From CAZQYB01 sp964582985 (GTDB lineage Bacteria > Planctomycetota > Phycisphaerae > Sedimentisphaerales > Anaerobacaceae), in contig CAZOUM010000048.1 in the NCBI GenBank assembly GCA_964582985.1, forward strand, positions 1 through 20,825: a DNA stretch of 20,825 nt, read 5' to 3'. Below the pieces are notes generated by a model. That model was not told where the DNA came from, searched no databases, and was given only the letters and a program-made list of their open reading frames with translations. Each line of letters opens with the position of its first letter. The first letter of the stretch is position 1. The position numbers and the translations under genes were made by a program. Positions 9,781-17,145 of the stretch are shown here, in pieces.

Positions 9781-9860
9781 AACAAGATAGTGGGCTCCCC
9801 CTTTTTCGGGAATAAGATAAGAAGGTTAACATAACAATTTTTGATGGAGAAGTTTAAGGA

Positions 9861-11072
9861 ATGGCAGGTGCACCAAGAGCAAATGCGGTGGTCGGGCAGT
9901 CAGGCGGGCCGACCGGAGTGATAAATGAATCGCTGGTCGGGATTATCGAGGAAGCCAACAAACATGCGGAGATCGAAAATCTTTACGGGGCAGTCCACGC
10001 GGTTGCCGGCATAGTTAAAGAAGATTTCATCGATTTGACGAAACTCTCAGCAGAGACACTGGAGCAAGTGGCCGCTTCACCGTGTTCGGCACTTGGCTCC
10101 AGCAGGGACAAGCCCGACGCCGAATACTGTGCCAAAATATTTGAAGTTTTCAAAAAGCGTAACATCAGATACTTTTTCTACATCGGCGGCAACGACTCGG
10201 CAAACACGGCTAATATCATCAACACGATGGCTGCCGAGGTCGGCTATGAGCTGCGGGCCTTTCATATTCCCAAGACGATAGATAATGACCTGCTTGTTAC
10301 GGACCACTGCCCCGGGTACGGGACGGCAGCGAAGTTTGTTGCCTGTGCGCTCATGGGTGATGACATGGATAACCGTGCCCTGCCGGGTATAAAAATTGAT
10401 TGCATTATGGGCAGGCACGCAGGTTTTTTGGCCGCCGCTTCTGTTTTGGGCAAACAAAGAGACGACGACGGGCCCCATCTCGTATACCTTCCCGAGAGGG
10501 GCATTTCAATGGATAAATTCGTCGGAGATGCTGATGGCGTCTACAAGAAACTGAGACGATGTGTGGTTACAGTCAGCGAGGGAATCTGCGATACGGACGG
10601 TGTCACCTGGGCCAAAAAATTAGCAAAGGGTGTAGAAACCGATGCGCACGGCAATGTACAACTATCTGGCACAGGCGCTTTAGCTGATTTCTTAGCCGGA
10701 CAGGTCAAGAGTAAATTAGGTGTAAAGCGTGTTCGGGCTGATACGTTCGGGTATCTGCAAAGGAGCTTTCCAGGCGTGCGCTCCCAAGTCGATGCCAAAG
10801 AAGCGCGATGGTGCGGCTGGCACGCCGTTCAGTACGCTATGAAGGAAATCAGCGGCTCAGTCGCAATAAAAAGACTCGGCAGCGGCGCAGATTACGCTGT
10901 TGAATTGTTCCGCACCGAGCTTAGCAACGTGGCTGAGAAGACAAAATCTATGCCCGAGGAATTCATTAACGCCGAAGGCAACGGCGTAACAGAGGCCTTT
11001 ATCGAATACGCAATGCCTTTGACAGGCGGCCTGCCCAAAACGCATTATCTGGGCAGCTACCCACGAGTTTAA
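9861..11072 (+). CDS. pfp: PPi-dependent 6-phosphofructokinase (diphosphate-fructose-6-phosphate 1-phosphotransferase)
   Basis: The 403-aa PfkA-family enzyme phosphorylates fructose-6-phosphate to the 1,6-bisphosphate. GQSGGPTGVIN (12-22) is the phosphate-donor loop. GGNDS has Asp112 where ATP enzymes have Gly; in this family that change excludes ATP and favours pyrophosphate. PKTIDND has Lys138 in place of the Gly of ATP enzymes and D141 as the expected catalytic base. GRHAGFLAA is the substrate-site helix. These marks point to a reversible cytoplasmic PPi enzyme usable in glycolysis and gluconeogenesis. The residue before the diagnostic Asp is Asn111 rather than Asp, a variation I believe occurs in some PPi-type clades. 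GGAGA ends about 10 nt before the ATG, and AAGGA directly abuts it. It stands as a single gene, and its stop is only 8 bp from the stop of the convergent next gene. Confidence 0.88.
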   Translation: MAGAPRANAVVGQSGGPTGVINESLVGIIEEANKHAEIENLYGAVHAVAGIVKEDFIDLTKLSAETLEQVAASPCSALGSSRDKPDAEYCAKIFEVFKKRNIRYFFYIGGNDSANTANIINTMAAEVGYELRAFHIPKTIDNDLLVTDHCPGYGTAAKFVACALMGDDMDNRALPGIKIDCIMGRHAGFLAAASVLGKQRDDDGPHLVYLPERGISMDKFVGDADGVYKKLRRCVVTVSEGICDTDGVTWAKKLAKGVETDAHGNVQLSGTGALADFLAGQVKSKLGVKRVRADTFGYLQRSFPGVRSQVDAKEARWCGWHAVQYAMKEISGSVAIKRLGSGADYAVELFRTELSNVAEKTKSMPEEFINAEGNGVTEAFIEYAMPLTGGLPKTHYLGSYPRV

Positions 11073-11080
11073 GGTATTGA

Positions 11081-12427
11081 TTATTGGTTCCTGCCCTTTC
11101 GCTTGTATCGTTTGTACATTGCTGAATCCAAAAGCTTCACCTGCTGCAAAACGAGGCCGTAGCGGCTGCCCGGCGGATTGGACTTTATCTTTGTATCGTG
11201 CCAGTTTCGTGCGAAATTCGCCGAGTAACACAGCCACAACGTGCGGCCGTCCTCGCTGATAAATTTCGACGGGAAATTCAGAAAGTAACCCTGCTCGCCG
11301 AAATCCTTCATATAACTGACAAGCCTCCAGGGGCCCGTAATCCTATCGGATTCGAGGATGTAAGAATGCATTTTCGCAGATGTCAGCCAGCCATCGGTCA
11401 CACACATCAGGTATTTCTTCAGCGGTGCGTCGTAAGTGGCGGTGACACAACCCATATTGTTGTTCCATTCCAGCAGCGGCTTGATATCTTTGAAGTCGTT
11501 AGACCATATTGGCTCGCCCCTGGTATTGTGTCCGGCGAAGAATTCGTACTTGGATTTGTCGTTAATGTTCTCGATGGAGGGCACAACACGTACCAGGTAA
11601 ATCTGGTCGCCGGTTATCCAACTGAGGTTGGCAAAGCGAGGTTTGGGGTCGGGGTAGACGGCACCGTGGCCCAGCAGATAGGCCTTGCCGTCCGGCGAAT
11701 GTTCCATGTTCTTACCGAAGTCCACAAAGTGTGGCGAGCCGATTTTGACCGGGTATGCCCACATTCCGGTCTCGCCGAAGAGGGATTTTTCGGGAGTGTG
11801 CGGTGTGCCCTTCCACCTTCTGCCCAAATCCTTTGAAGTGCGAAAGCCCACAAGAGGCCCAAGCCACGGCCAGTTATAAGCTGTATCGCCATACTTTGTT
11901 CTTCCATACGGTGCCAGGCAGTAGGTACCGTAATACCACACACCATTATAGACAAGACTTCCGCAGGGATAGCGGCCACCATAAGGATAAGGGTCGCCTC
12001 TGGTCAATCCGAGACTGTAAATCTTTAGGTTGAGAGGGTCATTCCCAATCATGACGGCCTGACCGGTGGTGGCCTGCCTGCGAGTTCGGTCCCCTTTGTA
12101 GCCGTTGGAGGAAGACCCTTCGCGTCCGCCATCGAGCCGGGGACACCATCCGTCCGTCCAGGGTGAATAAAGATTGCCGTCCGCCGCCCAGGATGGGTAA
12201 AAGGTGTCGGCGACCTTGTAGTTGCTGTGCACGCCCATGAATTCTATGCCGACAAGCTCTTTGGACTGCTCGAAGGGACAATCCGCCGGCGGCTCCGAAC
12301 GCCAGACAAACGGCTCAAACGACCGTGCCTGCTCGCCCGCCCGGACATAGCCCAATGAAACCACTACCGCTAATCCCACGAGCATCAATGTGTCTATTCT
12401 TGCCCTTGTGCTTATCAATGTTTTCAT
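11081..12427 (-). CDS. Secreted beta-propeller-like protein, DUF4185 / glycoside-hydrolase-43-like
   Basis: The 448-aa protein has a Sec signal: a basic start, a hydrophobic core (about 13-26) and probable cleavage after VRA at residue 30. The mature part is rich in Trp, Tyr, Gly and Asp, with repeated turns such as YPSWAADGNLYSPWTDG, HSPDGKAYLLGHG, YDAPLKKYLMCVTDG and SEDGRTLWLCYS. These look like the blades of a five-bladed propeller as in DUF4185 and GH43/GH32-related proteins. Such proteins are common in polysaccharide-degrading Planctomycetota, but I cannot name a substrate or confirm catalytic residues. The ATG has AAAGGGG about 8 nt upstream. It is convergent with pfp and follows the histidine kinase on the same strand after 135 bp, with no clear terminator between them. 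Confidence 0.72.
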   Translation of the reverse strand: MKTLISTRARIDTLMLVGLAVVVSLGYVRAGEQARSFEPFVWRSEPPADCPFEQSKELVGIEFMGVHSNYKVADTFYPSWAADGNLYSPWTDGWCPRLDGGREGSSSNGYKGDRTRRQATTGQAVMIGNDPLNLKIYSLGLTRGDPYPYGGRYPCGSLVYNGVWYYGTYCLAPYGRTKYGDTAYNWPWLGPLVGFRTSKDLGRRWKGTPHTPEKSLFGETGMWAYPVKIGSPHFVDFGKNMEHSPDGKAYLLGHGAVYPDPKPRFANLSWITGDQIYLVRVVPSIENINDKSKYEFFAGHNTRGEPIWSNDFKDIKPLLEWNNNMGCVTATYDAPLKKYLMCVTDGWLTSAKMHSYILESDRITGPWRLVSYMKDFGEQGYFLNFPSKFISEDGRTLWLCYSANFARNWHDTKIKSNPPGSRYGLVLQQVKLLDSAMYKRYKRKGRNQ

Positions 12428-12562
12428 TTTCTGCCCCTTTAATTATGCGCTGAATAAGAGAAGGAACATTCATATTAACAGCTTGCTTACCCGCTGCAAA
12501 GGTTTTTTAAGAATCAGACAAGAAATTTCGTTGTTTGACCAGTTAAGCAGTCCTGTGGATTT

Positions 12563-13984
12563 TTATGCCGGTAGGCTGTCCGGCAGGGTCAGTCGTACCG
12601 TGAATATCCCGCCGTTCTGTACCTCAACAGCCGTGTGACCACCCAACGCTTTGATGATTCTCTGAACCAGCGCCAGGCCCAAACCACAGTGGACGCCTGT
12701 TTCTGTGCGCGATGAATCACCTCGCCAGAAGCAGTCAAATACCTGCAAGACTTGCTCGTTGGTGAGCCGGCAGCCGGTATTGGCAACAGTGATTTCCACC
12801 CGGTCACCCACATGGTGAGTTGTTGTCCAGATTTGGCCTGCTTCGTTGCTGTACTCGACGGCATTATCCAGAAGGTTTGACAGCACCATAGACAGGCTCT
12901 CGCGGTCTGATTGGCAGCTCATTTCGGCAGGGATGCGATTCTCAAAAACGATGCTGCGCTCACGTGCTTTGTCCAAAAAGGCTTGCCAACAGGAATTCAC
13001 CAGCTCAGCCAGTTGAATTCGGTCACGGTGAAAGGTCATCTGATGCGCGTCGATGCGGGCGAGCGCCAACAGATTATCTACCATCGCTTGCATATTTTTG
13101 GAGATTGCCAGACAATCGGAAAGTGACGCTTGGTATTCATTTATGTCGCGCATACGGGTCAGAGTCACCTCAAGAGTGGAACGCATTCCCGCCAGGGGCG
13201 TGCGCAATTCGTGCGCGACGTCGGCAGTAAAACGCCGCTCGCGACCAAACGAAGCTTCCAGCCGCGATAACAAATCATTGAGCCGTTTTCTTATGGGCAT
13301 GACCTCTGCGGGCATATTCTCACTACCGATTCGAACTGTTAGGTCATCTTCCTTGATAGCGGCTATCTGGGCGGCGAGGGAATTCAGTGGACTAAGACCC
13401 CGTCGGACTACGAAGGCTGCAACAAGCAAAGATAAAGCAATTGTGCCGACCGATGCGATTACCAGGAGCCAGCGTAAGAACCGCAGGTGGTAGTACAAAT
13501 CGCCTACATCCCGAGCCACTACAAGGGTGAGTGTCTGCTGTTTTGTCGGTTGTTGTTCGTCATCGCGGCCGTCAGTCCTCGGCTTGAACTTCAAACCAAC
13601 GGCCCGTCCGGGTTGGCCGTTTCTCGTATGTAGTGCTCGAAAAACCGGTACGCCGAGAGAGCCTTCGAAGAGCAAAAGGTCGTCCGTACCCAATGAAGGA
13701 GACCTGGCTACCGCGGTGCCGTCGTGCTGCCAGAACTGGTAGCAAGCGGGTTTCTCCAAACTTTGAAACTCCGGCATCATTTGGACATCTAACTCCAGCT
13801 CAATCTCGTCATCATCGTATTCTACGGACGCCGCCAGTATCCGGGCTGTGGCTGCCAGTGACGCATCGAACTGGTTGACCAGTGCGCGACGAATTACCGT
13901 GTAAATTATGAGGCTGAAGGCGAGCAGCAACAACATCATGCCGCCAATTATGCCTACAAGTAAACGAGTCCGGAGTGAACGCAT
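12563..13984 (-). CDS. Sensor histidine kinase, CusS/heavy-metal-sensor-like
   Basis: The 473-aa membrane kinase has TM1 at about 8-30, an extracytoplasmic sensor at 31-170 with an acidic stretch near 56-67, and TM2 at 171-193. It continues with a HAMP linker (about 194-246), a HisKA domain with H258 in VAHELRTPLAG, and an HATPase domain: N-box SNLLDN at 369-374, G1 box VANTG at 400-404, and G2 box GLGLA at 434-438. The G1 box has Asn in place of the usual Asp, as in CusS/PcoS-type copper/silver sensors. That suggests a metal- or envelope-stress sensor, but the ligand cannot be read from sequence. The ATG overlaps the stop of the response regulator gene (TGATG), so I prefer it to the GTG one codon earlier at 13987. 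It should autophosphorylate and pass phosphate to the adjacent regulator. Confidence 0.9.
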   Translation of the reverse strand: MRSLRTRLLVGIIGGMMLLLLAFSLIIYTVIRRALVNQFDASLAATARILAASVEYDDDEIELELDVQMMPEFQSLEKPACYQFWQHDGTAVARSPSLGTDDLLLFEGSLGVPVFRALHTRNGQPGRAVGLKFKPRTDGRDDEQQPTKQQTLTLVVARDVGDLYYHLRFLRWLLVIASVGTIALSLLVAAFVVRRGLSPLNSLAAQIAAIKEDDLTVRIGSENMPAEVMPIRKRLNDLLSRLEASFGRERRFTADVAHELRTPLAGMRSTLEVTLTRMRDINEYQASLSDCLAISKNMQAMVDNLLALARIDAHQMTFHRDRIQLAELVNSCWQAFLDKARERSIVFENRIPAEMSCQSDRESLSMVLSNLLDNAVEYSNEAGQIWTTTHHVGDRVEITVANTGCRLTNEQVLQVFDCFWRGDSSRTETGVHCGLGLALVQRIIKALGGHTAVEVQNGGIFTVRLTLPDSLPA

Positions 13985-14658
13985 CACGATTGTGCTCCTA
14001 AGATATAGCCACGGCCTCGGACAGTATGAATCAAAGCAGCTTTATCTGGACGTTCGATTTTCTTGCGCAGATAACCAATATACACGTCCACTACATTACT
14101 GGAGGCGGCCGAGTTGAACTCGTAGACGTGCTCCCATATATCTGTGCGGGATACGGTTTGACCGGCCCGCATGGCCAGGTATTCCAAAAGTGCGTATTCC
14201 CTCGGCGTAAGCTGAACTTTCTCGCGACCGCGCCAAACTTGCTGTGCCGCCAGGTCGACCCGCAAATCTTTGACCTTAATACAAGGACTTTTCTCCTGAT
14301 ACCTTCGACGCATTAGTGCGCGTATCCTTGCCAGCAGTTCCTTGAATTCAAACGGCTTGACCAGGTAATCGTCGGCGCCGAGGTCCAGGCCCGTTACGCG
14401 GTCTTCCAGGGTATCTTTGGCTGTCAGTATCAGTACAGGATTCTTTCGGCCTTTTGCCCTGAGTTCTTTTAGAATCTTCAGACCGTTTATGCCCGGCAGC
14501 ATCAGGTCCAGGATAATCACGTCGTAATCGTTGCCCAGTGCATACCAAAGACCCTCGTTCCCGTCGCCGGTGGTATCTACCGCAAAACCAGCTTCCCGCA
14601 GCCCCTTTGTGAGCGATTTTTGCAAAGGCCGATAGTCTTCTATAAGCAGTAAACGCAT
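13984..14658 (-). CDS. OmpR/CusR-family response regulator
   Basis: The 224-aa two-domain regulator has a receiver domain with acidic pair E7/D8, phosphoacceptor D51 (IILDLMLPG), T79 and K101 (KPFEFKEL). A linker leads to an OmpR-type winged helix (about 125-220), with LTPREYALLEYLA, NVVDVYIGYLRKKIE and the wing HTVRGRGYIL. It is the cognate partner of the kinase encoded directly downstream, and the stop and start codons overlap. The Shine-Dalgarno sequence is weak (TTAGG abutting the ATG). The start lies just 12 nt after the T-tract of a strong terminator on the same strand. Expression therefore depends on readthrough from the PepSY gene or on a promoter inside it. Targets are unknown; the PepSY gene is a reasonable guess. 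Confidence 0.92.
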   Translation of the reverse strand: MRLLLIEDYRPLQKSLTKGLREAGFAVDTTGDGNEGLWYALGNDYDVIILDLMLPGINGLKILKELRAKGRKNPVLILTAKDTLEDRVTGLDLGADDYLVKPFEFKELLARIRALMRRRYQEKSPCIKVKDLRVDLAAQQVWRGREKVQLTPREYALLEYLAMRAGQTVSRTDIWEHVYEFNSAASSNVVDVYIGYLRKKIERPDKAALIHTVRGRGYILGAQS

Positions 14659-14670
14659 CCTAATACCCGC

Positions 14671-14717
14671 AATAAAAAGGGCGCCGCCGGATAGAGGAGT
14701 GTCTGACCGACGGCGCC
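14671..14717 (-). terminator. Strong intrinsic terminator between the PepSY gene and the response regulator
   Basis: Arms 14707-14717 and 14680-14690 form an 11-bp GC-rich stem with one G-U wobble and a 16-nt loop. On the minus strand it is followed by CTTTTTATT (14679 down to 14671). It lies 46 nt beyond the PepSY stop codon and about 20 nt before the response regulator ATG at 14658. Confidence 0.75.
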
Positions 14718-14763
14718 TATTTTAATTCTGGAAACCTAATATGTCACTTAATTTTTTCTGTGT

Positions 14764-15549
14764 TTAATCGTCATCGTCGTCGTCGTCATCATCGTCATCA
14801 TCGTCGTCATCGTCAGCGTCTTCGACTTTCTTGCTGAGCAGCGTTCCATCAGCGGCCACTTCAATCTCGACCTCTTCTCCGTTGATGATTACTTCAGCTT
14901 CGTAGACGGTCTTGCCGTCCTCGGTTTCGCGCTCGATTTCCTTAATGGTTCCGCCCTGGGCCTCCTCAAGGATGGTCGCTTTGACGGCGGCCGGCACCTC
15001 GTCGATTGAAACCTCCTCCTCATCTTCGTCGTCATCGTCCTCATCGTCGTCCTTGACCTTCTGTTCCAAAATGGTTCCGTCGGCGGCCAGTTCGATTTCG
15101 ATTTCCTTACCGTCCTTGATTAGTTCCACTTCATAGGTGGTCTCTGGCGTCTCCAGCTTCTTCAACGTGACAACCCAATAAGTGACCTCTTCCTCAACCT
15201 TTTTTATCTCCGCGCCTCCCGCCGCCTTAATGATTGCTGCTTTCACGGCATCGGGGAGAGCATCTATAGCTACCTCAGACTCTATTTCTATGATGGTGCC
15301 GTCCGGAGTGACCGTTACCTCAAACTCTTGTCCATTCAGTTTTAATTCAATCTCGTAAACTTTTGGGCCTTCTTTTTCGACTTCCACCTCTTCAATCACT
15401 GCCTCGGGGTAGAGCGCATTGATAGCTGCTTTCACGGCATCGGGAAGGCGAATCTTCTTTTTCCTGCACTTGCCTGCGTATGTTGCAGCGCACACCATTA
15501 CCCCGACAAGAACGACCAAACCAACCAGTTTCCAGCGCTTCCATTTCAT
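14764..15549 (-). CDS. Secreted three-repeat PepSY-like protein with poly-aspartate C-terminus
   Basis: The 261-aa protein has a Sec signal (basic start, hydrophobic 8-22, probable cleavage after TYA at residue 25). Three tandem PepSY-like units follow at about 35-90, 98-164 and 185-240. Each begins with a P-x-A-V-K-A-x-I helix and ends with a strand of type D-G-T-[IL]-[IL]. An acidic linker (166-179) separates units 2 and 3, and the protein ends in 16 consecutive Asp (246-261). The acidity suggests binding of Ca2+ or other cations outside the cytoplasm; this is inferred. I choose the ATG at 15549, since AAGGAG lies 8 nt upstream, over an in-frame upstream start at 15600 that would place residues before the signal peptide. 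It lies upstream of, and in line with, the two-component genes, and PepSY proteins often accompany such systems. Confidence 0.82.
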   Translation of the reverse strand: MKWKRWKLVGLVVLVGVMVCAATYAGKCRKKKIRLPDAVKAAINALYPEAVIEEVEVEKEGPKVYEIELKLNGQEFEVTVTPDGTIIEIESEVAIDALPDAVKAAIIKAAGGAEIKKVEEEVTYWVVTLKKLETPETTYEVELIKDGKEIEIELAADGTILEQKVKDDDEDDDDEDEEEVSIDEVPAAVKATILEEAQGGTIKEIERETEDGKTVYEAEVIINGEEVEIEVAADGTLLSKKVEDADDDDDDDDDDDDDDDD

Positions 15550-15586
15550 TTTAGAATCTCCTTCATTAACAAACCGAAAAATTCCG

Positions 15587-15626
15587 CAGCCTGCCACCAT
15601 GGTCAGGCTGGCCGAGACGCCTCGGC
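15587..15626 (-). promoter_or_regulatory. Structured leader: two abutting perfect hairpins upstream of the PepSY gene
   Basis: CAGCCTG (15587-15593) pairs with CAGGCTG (15604-15610): a 7-bp stem with a 10-nt loop containing CCATGG. GCCGAG (15611-15616) pairs with CTCGGC (15621-15626): a 6-bp stem with a 4-nt loop. On the minus strand the second hairpin is followed a few bases later by ATTTTT. Both would lie inside the 5' UTR if transcription starts at the -10 candidate near 15640. Confidence 0.5.
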
Positions 15627-15639
15627 TTTGTCGTGCGCC

Positions 15640-15648
15640 ATATTAGCA
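15640..15648 (-). promoter_or_regulatory. Candidate extended -10 promoter for the PepSY gene
   Basis: On the minus strand the sequence reads TGCTAATAT: an extended -10 (TGn) plus TAATAT at 15645-15640. No good -35 box is seen at 16-18 bp. A start point near 15633 would give a leader of about 84 nt containing both hairpins. Confidence 0.3.
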
Positions 15649-15852
15649 AAACAAAGATGAGAAAATTGTGAGAATCAACAATTCTTGAGAATTTTTTTGC
15701 CGGCCGTAATCGCTTTCTATCATTTGGCTTAGTGCTCTCACTCCCGTATTCTGTTATGGACGGTGATTTTCTCAAGGTTCTTGCACGAAGGACCAATTAG
15801 CCATCGCAGAATCGGCTAAAGGCGATGCAATCTTCTCATTCTCTTCAGCAAC

Positions 15853-16776
15853 TTAATTGAAGAGTGCTTCGACGAAGTTTTCGGGGTTGAATTCGGCGAT
15901 GTCTGTTGGTTTTTCACCGAGGCCGACGAACTTGACCGGTATGTCAAGCTGGTCTTTGATTGCAATTACTATCCCGCCGCGAGCGGTGCCGTCGAGTTTG
16001 GCTAAGAATATCCCCGTAACGTCAATTGCTTCGGTGAACATCTTTGCCTGAACAATCGCATTTTGGCCTGTGGTGGCATCGAGGACCAGCAATACCTCGT
16101 TCGGCGTGTTGGGTATTTTTCGGGCCACCACGTCACGGATTTTTGTCAGCTCCCTCATCAGGTCTTTTTGCGTGTGCAGTCTGCCGGCTGTGTCGAGAAT
16201 CAAAACGTCGGCGGCCCTTGCCATGGCGGCCTCACAGGCATCGAACGCCACCGCTGCTGGGTCGCCGCCGCTTTTGTGCTTTACGATTTGCACGCCGATT
16301 CGCTCGGCCCAGATACTCAACTGCTCCACGGCGGCGGCACGAAATGTATCGCAGGCGGCGACGATGACCTTTCTGTTGTTTTGGCTCAATATGTGAGCCA
16401 GCTTGGCGATGCTGGTGGTCTTTCCGGAGCCGTTGACGCCGGCGACTAAAATTACGGTTGGGCCGGTCTGGGCAAGGTGCAGTTGTCTGTCGCGGTCGGG
16501 CCAGTAGCCTTTTATATGTTCTTTAAGAAAAGGGATGATATCATCAGTTTTTGCGATTTGCCTGCTGCGGTAGGCAGTACGGAGGTCCGATATGAGTTTA
16601 TCGGTCGTTTCCACGCCGATGTCGTCGGTTATCAGCGTCTCTTCCAGCTCATCAAGCAAGGCTTCATCGATATCTCTGCCCAGGCTCAGTACAGCCGAAA
16701 GTGAAGAGCTGATTTTGTCCCGCGTTTTGCCCAGCCGGTCTTTAAAGAATTCAGCCGTCTTAGTGAAAATGCCCAT
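15853..16776 (-). CDS. ftsY: Signal recognition particle receptor FtsY
   Basis: The 307-aa SRP-family GTPase receives SRP-ribosome complexes at the inner membrane and hands them to the Sec translocon. The N domain (helical, DEALLDELEETLITDDIGVETT) is followed by the G domain. Visible motifs are the P-loop GVNGSGKTT with K119, DTAGRLHTQKDLMREL (G3), AKLDGTARGG with K260 and D262 (G4), and a C-terminal GLGEKPTDIAEFNPENFVEALF typical of FtsY. The long acidic A domain of E. coli FtsY is absent; only a short amphipathic N-terminus (MGIFTKTAEFFKDRL) could contact membrane. I choose the ATG at 16776, with GAGGT about 8 nt upstream, over the in-frame start at 16824. The gene is divergent from dnaA. 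Beyond its stop, 15797-15827 can fold into alternative TTAGCC/GGCTAA or CATCGC/GCGATG hairpins, without a T-tract. Confidence 0.94.
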   Translation of the reverse strand: MGIFTKTAEFFKDRLGKTRDKISSSLSAVLSLGRDIDEALLDELEETLITDDIGVETTDKLISDLRTAYRSRQIAKTDDIIPFLKEHIKGYWPDRDRQLHLAQTGPTVILVAGVNGSGKTTSIAKLAHILSQNNRKVIVAACDTFRAAAVEQLSIWAERIGVQIVKHKSGGDPAAVAFDACEAAMARAADVLILDTAGRLHTQKDLMRELTKIRDVVARKIPNTPNEVLLVLDATTGQNAIVQAKMFTEAIDVTGIFLAKLDGTARGGIVIAIKDQLDIPVKFVGLGEKPTDIAEFNPENFVEALFN

Positions 16777-17145
16777 AACAGCTACCTCACGGATAGAAAG
16801 TTTTTCGCAAAGTGAGTTTCGCATATATTTGCCGGAATTTCAAGCGGATTCCCCCCCTGCCTCGGCAGATACAACCATACGACAATCACCCCGAAGGGCC
16901 CTTGCACATTTCTGGTCGGCTACCAAAAAATTTTGTTTTTTTACTTTTTGCTGTAAATCCAATATTTTTCTTTGACAAACTGAACCGTTGAAGTTAGATT
17001 ATCAGCTACCGTTCTTTTCGGAGAAAGTTCTTACCTTACCAGAGAGGACGGTCTATTTTGGTGTTGTAAAGATTTTTCGCACGGATGTTTTGTGGATAGG
17101 CAGTTACTGCGTTAGTTGGGCAGCGACTTAAAAGAGGAGAGTATT
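16777..17145. other. Divergent ftsY-dnaA intergenic region, AT-rich, possible replication/autoregulatory site
   Basis: The 369-bp spacer holds no gene. It contains a perfect palindrome AAGGGCCCTT (16894-16903), an AT-rich stretch at about 16922-16975, and the dnaA promoter. Two near-consensus DnaA boxes follow: TGTGGATAG at 17091-17099 (reverse of CTATCCACA, one change from TTATCCACA) and TTTTTCGCA at 17073-17081 (one change from TTTTTCACA). Two imperfect boxes fit DnaA autoregulation better than a full origin, which usually has more. Confidence 0.4.
16972..17000 (+). promoter_or_regulatory. dnaA promoter
   Basis: A perfect -35 box TTGACA (16972-16977) is spaced exactly 17 bp from TAGATT (16995-17000). 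The AT-rich run just upstream could act as an UP element. The predicted start near 17007 gives a leader of about 140 nt that includes both DnaA-box-like sites. Confidence 0.65.

Noticed and set aside
11198..11836. Plus-strand 212-aa frame
   Set aside because: It is antisense to the secreted propeller gene, which has a signal peptide, a ribosome site and propeller-like motifs. No recognisable domain is seen in the plus frame.
12839..13493. Several plus-strand frames across the kinase gene
   Set aside because: They are shadows of the histidine kinase, whose catalytic motifs are all present in the minus frame.
14912..15136. Plus-strand Ser-rich reading frame
   Set aside because: It is the antisense shadow of the acidic repeats of the PepSY gene: Asp/Glu codons read backwards give Ser runs. 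No ribosome site.
15680..15698. AATTCTTGAGAATT followed by a T-run, like a plus-strand terminator
   Set aside because: The stem is entirely weak, the loop is too tight, and there is no plus-strand gene upstream to terminate.
15566..15796. Minus-strand 76-aa frame upstream of the PepSY gene
   Set aside because: It is basic and low in structure, overlaps the structured leader and promoter candidate, and has no ribosome site.
16983..16991. AACCGTTGA in the dnaA promoter region, matching part of the IS right repeat
   Set aside because: Only 9 bases are shared, with no extension on either side; probably chance.
17116..17145. Upstream TTG as dnaA start
   Set aside because: No Shine-Dalgarno sequence precedes it. 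The ribosome site AGAGGAGAG lies after it and fits the TTG at 17146.
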